Positions 5,812 to 7,321 of a stretch of 7,321 bases of DNA are shown here, piece after piece. The notes below the pieces were generated by a model. It ran no database searches, was not told the DNA's origin, and worked only from the letters and a program-made list of their open reading frames with translations. This DNA is from IMCC26077 sp964561165. Its GTDB lineage: Bacteria > Actinomycetota > Actinomycetes > Nanopelagicales > Nanopelagicaceae. Where the stretch lies: positions 1 to 7,321 of the forward strand of contig CAZLOJ010000050.1 of NCBI GenBank assembly GCA_964561165.1. The letters run 5' to 3'. How positions within the stretch are numbered: the stretch's first letter is position 1; each line of letters opens with the position of its first letter. Made by a program: the position numbers and the translations under genes.

Positions 5812-6642
5812 CTAAACCGTGAGGCTCAGTGCCGCAATCCCAAGCGCCGTACAAATTGCGCTAACGATTACAACTCGTTCTGGCTTTCTCCGGTATGCAA
5901 CAGTCTCAATCAAGATCACGGTAATGGGAATAGTGGCAAGGAAAGTTTGAACAACTAGTGGACTGCCATTTTGGATTGCGGTAATCGATGTCATCCAGCC
6001 GATTGCCATAAAGAATGAGCGCCGGACTAATTCAAAGAAGTCGCGGAATTTCAAGCCCACAGGTGGGAAGAGAACGATAAATGCAAGACCGGCGATGACC
6101 TGTCGGGCAACAAAGGTCTCTGGCATTCCAACGTTCTCATCCGCAAGTAGTTTGGCGATGATTGTGACAGCGCCATTTCCTAACGCCGCGATCAGCATGA
6201 ACATAATGGTTTTCGCAGAATTTAGCCCTGAGATCGAATTACGTAACGGAAAGAGCGTGACTCCCATCAACAGTGTCACCAGCAGAATCTGAATGAGTGA
6301 AATCGAAGAGCTCAAGAAAATCGGGGAGAGAAGTAGAACTACAGCCGGTGCCATTGCTGGAGCTACTGAGCTGACTGATGCGGTGCTCTTTGCGACCATA
6401 GAAAAAAGGATGTACGCAACGAGTCCACTGGAGAGCGCCGCAATGATATGCAAATAGGGGACTGGTCCAGTAATAAGTTTCCACGATGGTCCGGTTCCAA
6501 TGAAAGGAAGAGCGAATACCGCATTCAGAAGAAATAGTGGCCCGATTGCTTTGAAGATCGAGATGCGCAGCGTGACACCTTTAGTGAAAAACGTTCCGAA
6601 GGCGAAGGCGAGTGCAGCCGCACTTGCGAAGATGTAGAACAT
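5812..6642 (-). CDS. EamA/DMT-family transporter (10 transmembrane helices)
   Basis: A protein of 276 aa that is hydrophobic throughout. About ten membrane helices are visible by eye (roughly 3-20, 31-49, 62-83, 88-110, 115-133, 144-167, 176-194, 209-224, 227-249, 256-275), arranged as two similar halves of five as in the EamA domain pair. The helix 3-4 region with SSVAPAMAPAVVLLLSP and the matching second-half stretch NGSPLVVQTFLATIPITVIL are typical of drug/metabolite transporters. These inner-membrane proteins export or import small metabolites such as amino acids, sugars or drugs; the direction and substrate cannot be read here. The start is ATG 6642 with GAGGG ten bases upstream. It is transcribed away from the P450 gene out of a shared 152-nt region and ends 20 nt from the converging SDR stop, with no visible hairpin terminator in between. 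Confidence 0.9.
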   Translation of the reverse strand: MFYIFASAAALAFAFGTFFTKGVTLRISIFKAIGPLFLLNAVFALPFIGTGPSWKLITGPVPYLHIIAALSSGLVAYILFSMVAKSTASVSSVAPAMAPAVVLLLSPIFLSSSISLIQILLVTLLMGVTLFPLRNSISGLNSAKTIMFMLIAALGNGAVTIIAKLLADENVGMPETFVARQVIAGLAFIVLFPPVGLKFRDFFELVRRSFFMAIGWMTSITAIQNGSPLVVQTFLATIPITVILIETVAYRRKPERVVIVSAICTALGIAALSLTV

Positions 6643-6748
6643 TTCTTCGTTACCCTCATTTCAATTCCAGAAGATTGCCGGAAAAGAGCCCGGAAATTTC
6701 CAGAATGAGCGCAGCGCTTCAAATAAATGGAGTTTCCAGTTATCCTGA

Positions 6749-6771
6749 CTGTACACCTCAGAGGAGTACAG
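6749..6771. promoter_or_regulatory. 23-bp near-perfect palindrome, candidate operator
   Basis: The left arm CTGTACACCTC (6749-6759) and right arm GAGGAGTACAG (6761-6771) are reverse complements except for one base pair, around a single central A at 6760. It begins just after the candidate -10 box (6741-6746) and covers the expected transcription start of the P450 gene, 23 nt before its ATG. Size and position fit the operator of a dimeric repressor such as a TetR- or GntR-type protein. No regulator gene is in the window. Confidence 0.6.
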
Positions 6772-6783
6772 ACCACAGAAGGC

Positions 6784-6789
6784 AAGGGG
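6784..6789 (+). promoter_or_regulatory. Shine-Dalgarno sequence of the P450 gene
   Basis: AAGGGG lies five bases before ATG 6795 and supports that start. Confidence 0.65.
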
Positions 6790-6794
6790 CGCAA

Positions 6795-7321
6795 ATGAGC
6801 GTGCAGGAGAGTGGAGCGGCCAAGTTCCTTGTTGGGGATTACTTCAAGAATCCGTATCCGGTGTACCGACAACTTTTGCAGGAGTCGCCAATCTTCTGGA
6901 GCGATATCGCAAGAGCATGGATTGTTACACCATTTGATGAGGTGGAAAATGGCCTCAATAGCGATGATGTTTTCAATCAAAGCGAGCGGATGACGAAAGC
7001 ATCATCACACCTTACGCAAGAGCAGTTATCGACGCTGCCTCATATTCTCACCAATCTAAGCAACTGGATCGTTTTCAAAGATCCACCAGCACACACACGC
7101 CTTCGACGATTGATTAGCAAGTCGTTCACTCCCCGCAGCATTGCCGCGTTTGAACCAAAGATCGAGAAGATAGTCAGCGATTTATTAGACACGGCTATGT
7201 CCAAGGATGTTTTCAACTTGGTAGACGATTTCTCTTTTCAGCTGCCGGCAATCGTGATCTGTGAGTTGTTGGGAATTCCGCTTGAAAAGCAGTGGGACCT
7301 CAAACGCTGGTCAGACGGGGT
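6795..7321 (+). CDS. cytochrome P450, N-terminal part (3' truncated by window edge)
   Basis: The frame is open from ATG 6795 to the last base, giving 175 residues of a protein normally near 400 aa. The order of elements is that of a soluble bacterial class I P450: NPYPVYRQLLQESPIFW (19-35) in the A-helix and first sheet, AWIVTPFDEVENGL (41-54), NQSERM (61-66), then the C-helix signature FKDPPAHTRLRRL (94-106), whose His and Arg contact the haem propionates, followed by FTPRSIAAFEPKI (111-123) and the D/E-helix start FSFQLPAIVICELLGIP (146-162). No membrane anchor is visible. The I-helix acid-Thr pair, the ExxR and the haem Cys lie beyond the window, so integrity and subfamily cannot be judged. 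It likely hydroxylates a small hydrophobic compound using ferredoxin partners encoded elsewhere. Its promoter region is shared with the EamA transporter. Confidence 0.92.
   Translation, partial: MSVQESGAAKFLVGDYFKNPYPVYRQLLQESPIFWSDIARAWIVTPFDEVENGLNSDDVFNQSERMTKASSHLTQEQLSTLPHILTNLSNWIVFKDPPAHTRLRRLISKSFTPRSIAAFEPKIEKIVSDLLDTAMSKDVFNLVDDFSFQLPAIVICELLGIPLEKQWDLKRWSDG

Larger units (their letters stand above)
6643..6794. promoter_or_regulatory. Divergent intergenic region between the EamA transporter and the P450 gene
   Basis: This 152-nt non-coding region is rich in symmetric elements. It holds GGAAATTTCC (6692-6701, perfect palindrome), AGCGC-A-GCGCT (6708-6718, perfect), the 23-bp near-palindrome at 6749-6771, and three copies of TTCCAG (6665-6670, 6698-6703, 6734-6739), the first two extended to TTCCAGAA. 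A candidate plus-strand promoter is TTCAAA (6718-6723), 17 nt and TATCCT (6741-6746), each matching four of six consensus bases. No convincing promoter was settled for the transporter direction. The region probably controls both genes (inference). Confidence 0.45.

Noticed and set aside
5645..5854. Open frames that run through the 100-N gaps (for example on the minus strand near 5645-5854).
   Set aside because: They exist only because N codons contain no stops; the flanking translations resemble nothing and the other strand carries a real SDR gene.
6749..6771. LexA/SOS box, because the ends read CTGT and ACAG.
   Set aside because: The proteobacterial SOS box is 16 bp (CTGT-N8-ACAG) and the actinobacterial one is based on GAAC/GTTC; this element is 23 bp with different arms.
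6525..6980. A 151-aa open frame on the minus strand spanning the transporter start, the intergenic region and the P450 start.
   Set aside because: It overlaps two well-supported genes, has a low-complexity Ser/Arg/Cys-rich translation and matches no family I know; it is a shadow frame.
1..7321. tRNA, rRNA, CRISPR arrays, insertion sequences or attachment sites.
   Set aside because: No cloverleaf-like segment, regularly spaced repeats, transposase or integrase motifs, or terminal inverted repeats were seen on reading both strands.

Overview
The window is a dense block of metabolic genes from a bacterial chromosome or large scaffold. Base composition is close to half G+C by eye. Nearly all starts are ATG, most with a purine-rich Shine-Dalgarno sequence, and several gene pairs share an ATGA overlap. 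The mix of several short-chain dehydrogenases (SDRs), an HSL-type esterase, a bacterial class P450, an MmgE/PrpD protein and a sugar-isomerase-like TIM barrel would suit an actinobacterium or an alphaproteobacterium with broad catabolic capacity. I lean weakly to Actinobacteria and the sequence does not settle it. Two runs of exactly 100 N (2441-2540 and 5665-5764) are scaffold gaps, and each falls inside a gene.

Layout. (1) A plus-strand operon covers 1-2741: the tail of an unidentified protein, an MmgE/PrpD-family protein, an alpha/beta-hydrolase of the HSL family and a VOC-family (glyoxalase/extradiol dioxygenase fold) protein cut by the first gap. Junctions are TAA-ATG, 5 nt, and ATGA. 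(2) Facing it, a minus-strand operon runs 5090 to 2738: a KduD-like SDR, a xylose-isomerase-like TIM-barrel protein and a second SDR, joined by two ATGA overlaps. The two operons meet tail to tail with their stop codons overlapping in one CTAG. (3) A divergent promoter region at 5091-5203 separates this operon from a third SDR on the plus strand, cut by the second gap. (4) A minus-strand EamA/DMT transporter converges on that SDR. (5) A second divergent intergenic region (6643-6794) carries a striking 23-bp near-perfect palindrome and leads into a cytochrome P450 that runs off the right edge.

How the genes may work together (inference): the content fits uptake or efflux of a small metabolite plus its oxidation (P450, three SDRs), isomerisation or epimerisation (TIM barrel), ester hydrolysis (HSL esterase), dehydration or decarboxylation (MmgE/PrpD) and a metal-dependent VOC step. 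The KduD-like protein next to the TIM-barrel protein points to a sugar-acid or polyol-type substrate for the minus operon. No substrate can be named from the sequence. No RNA gene, mobile element or CRISPR array was seen.
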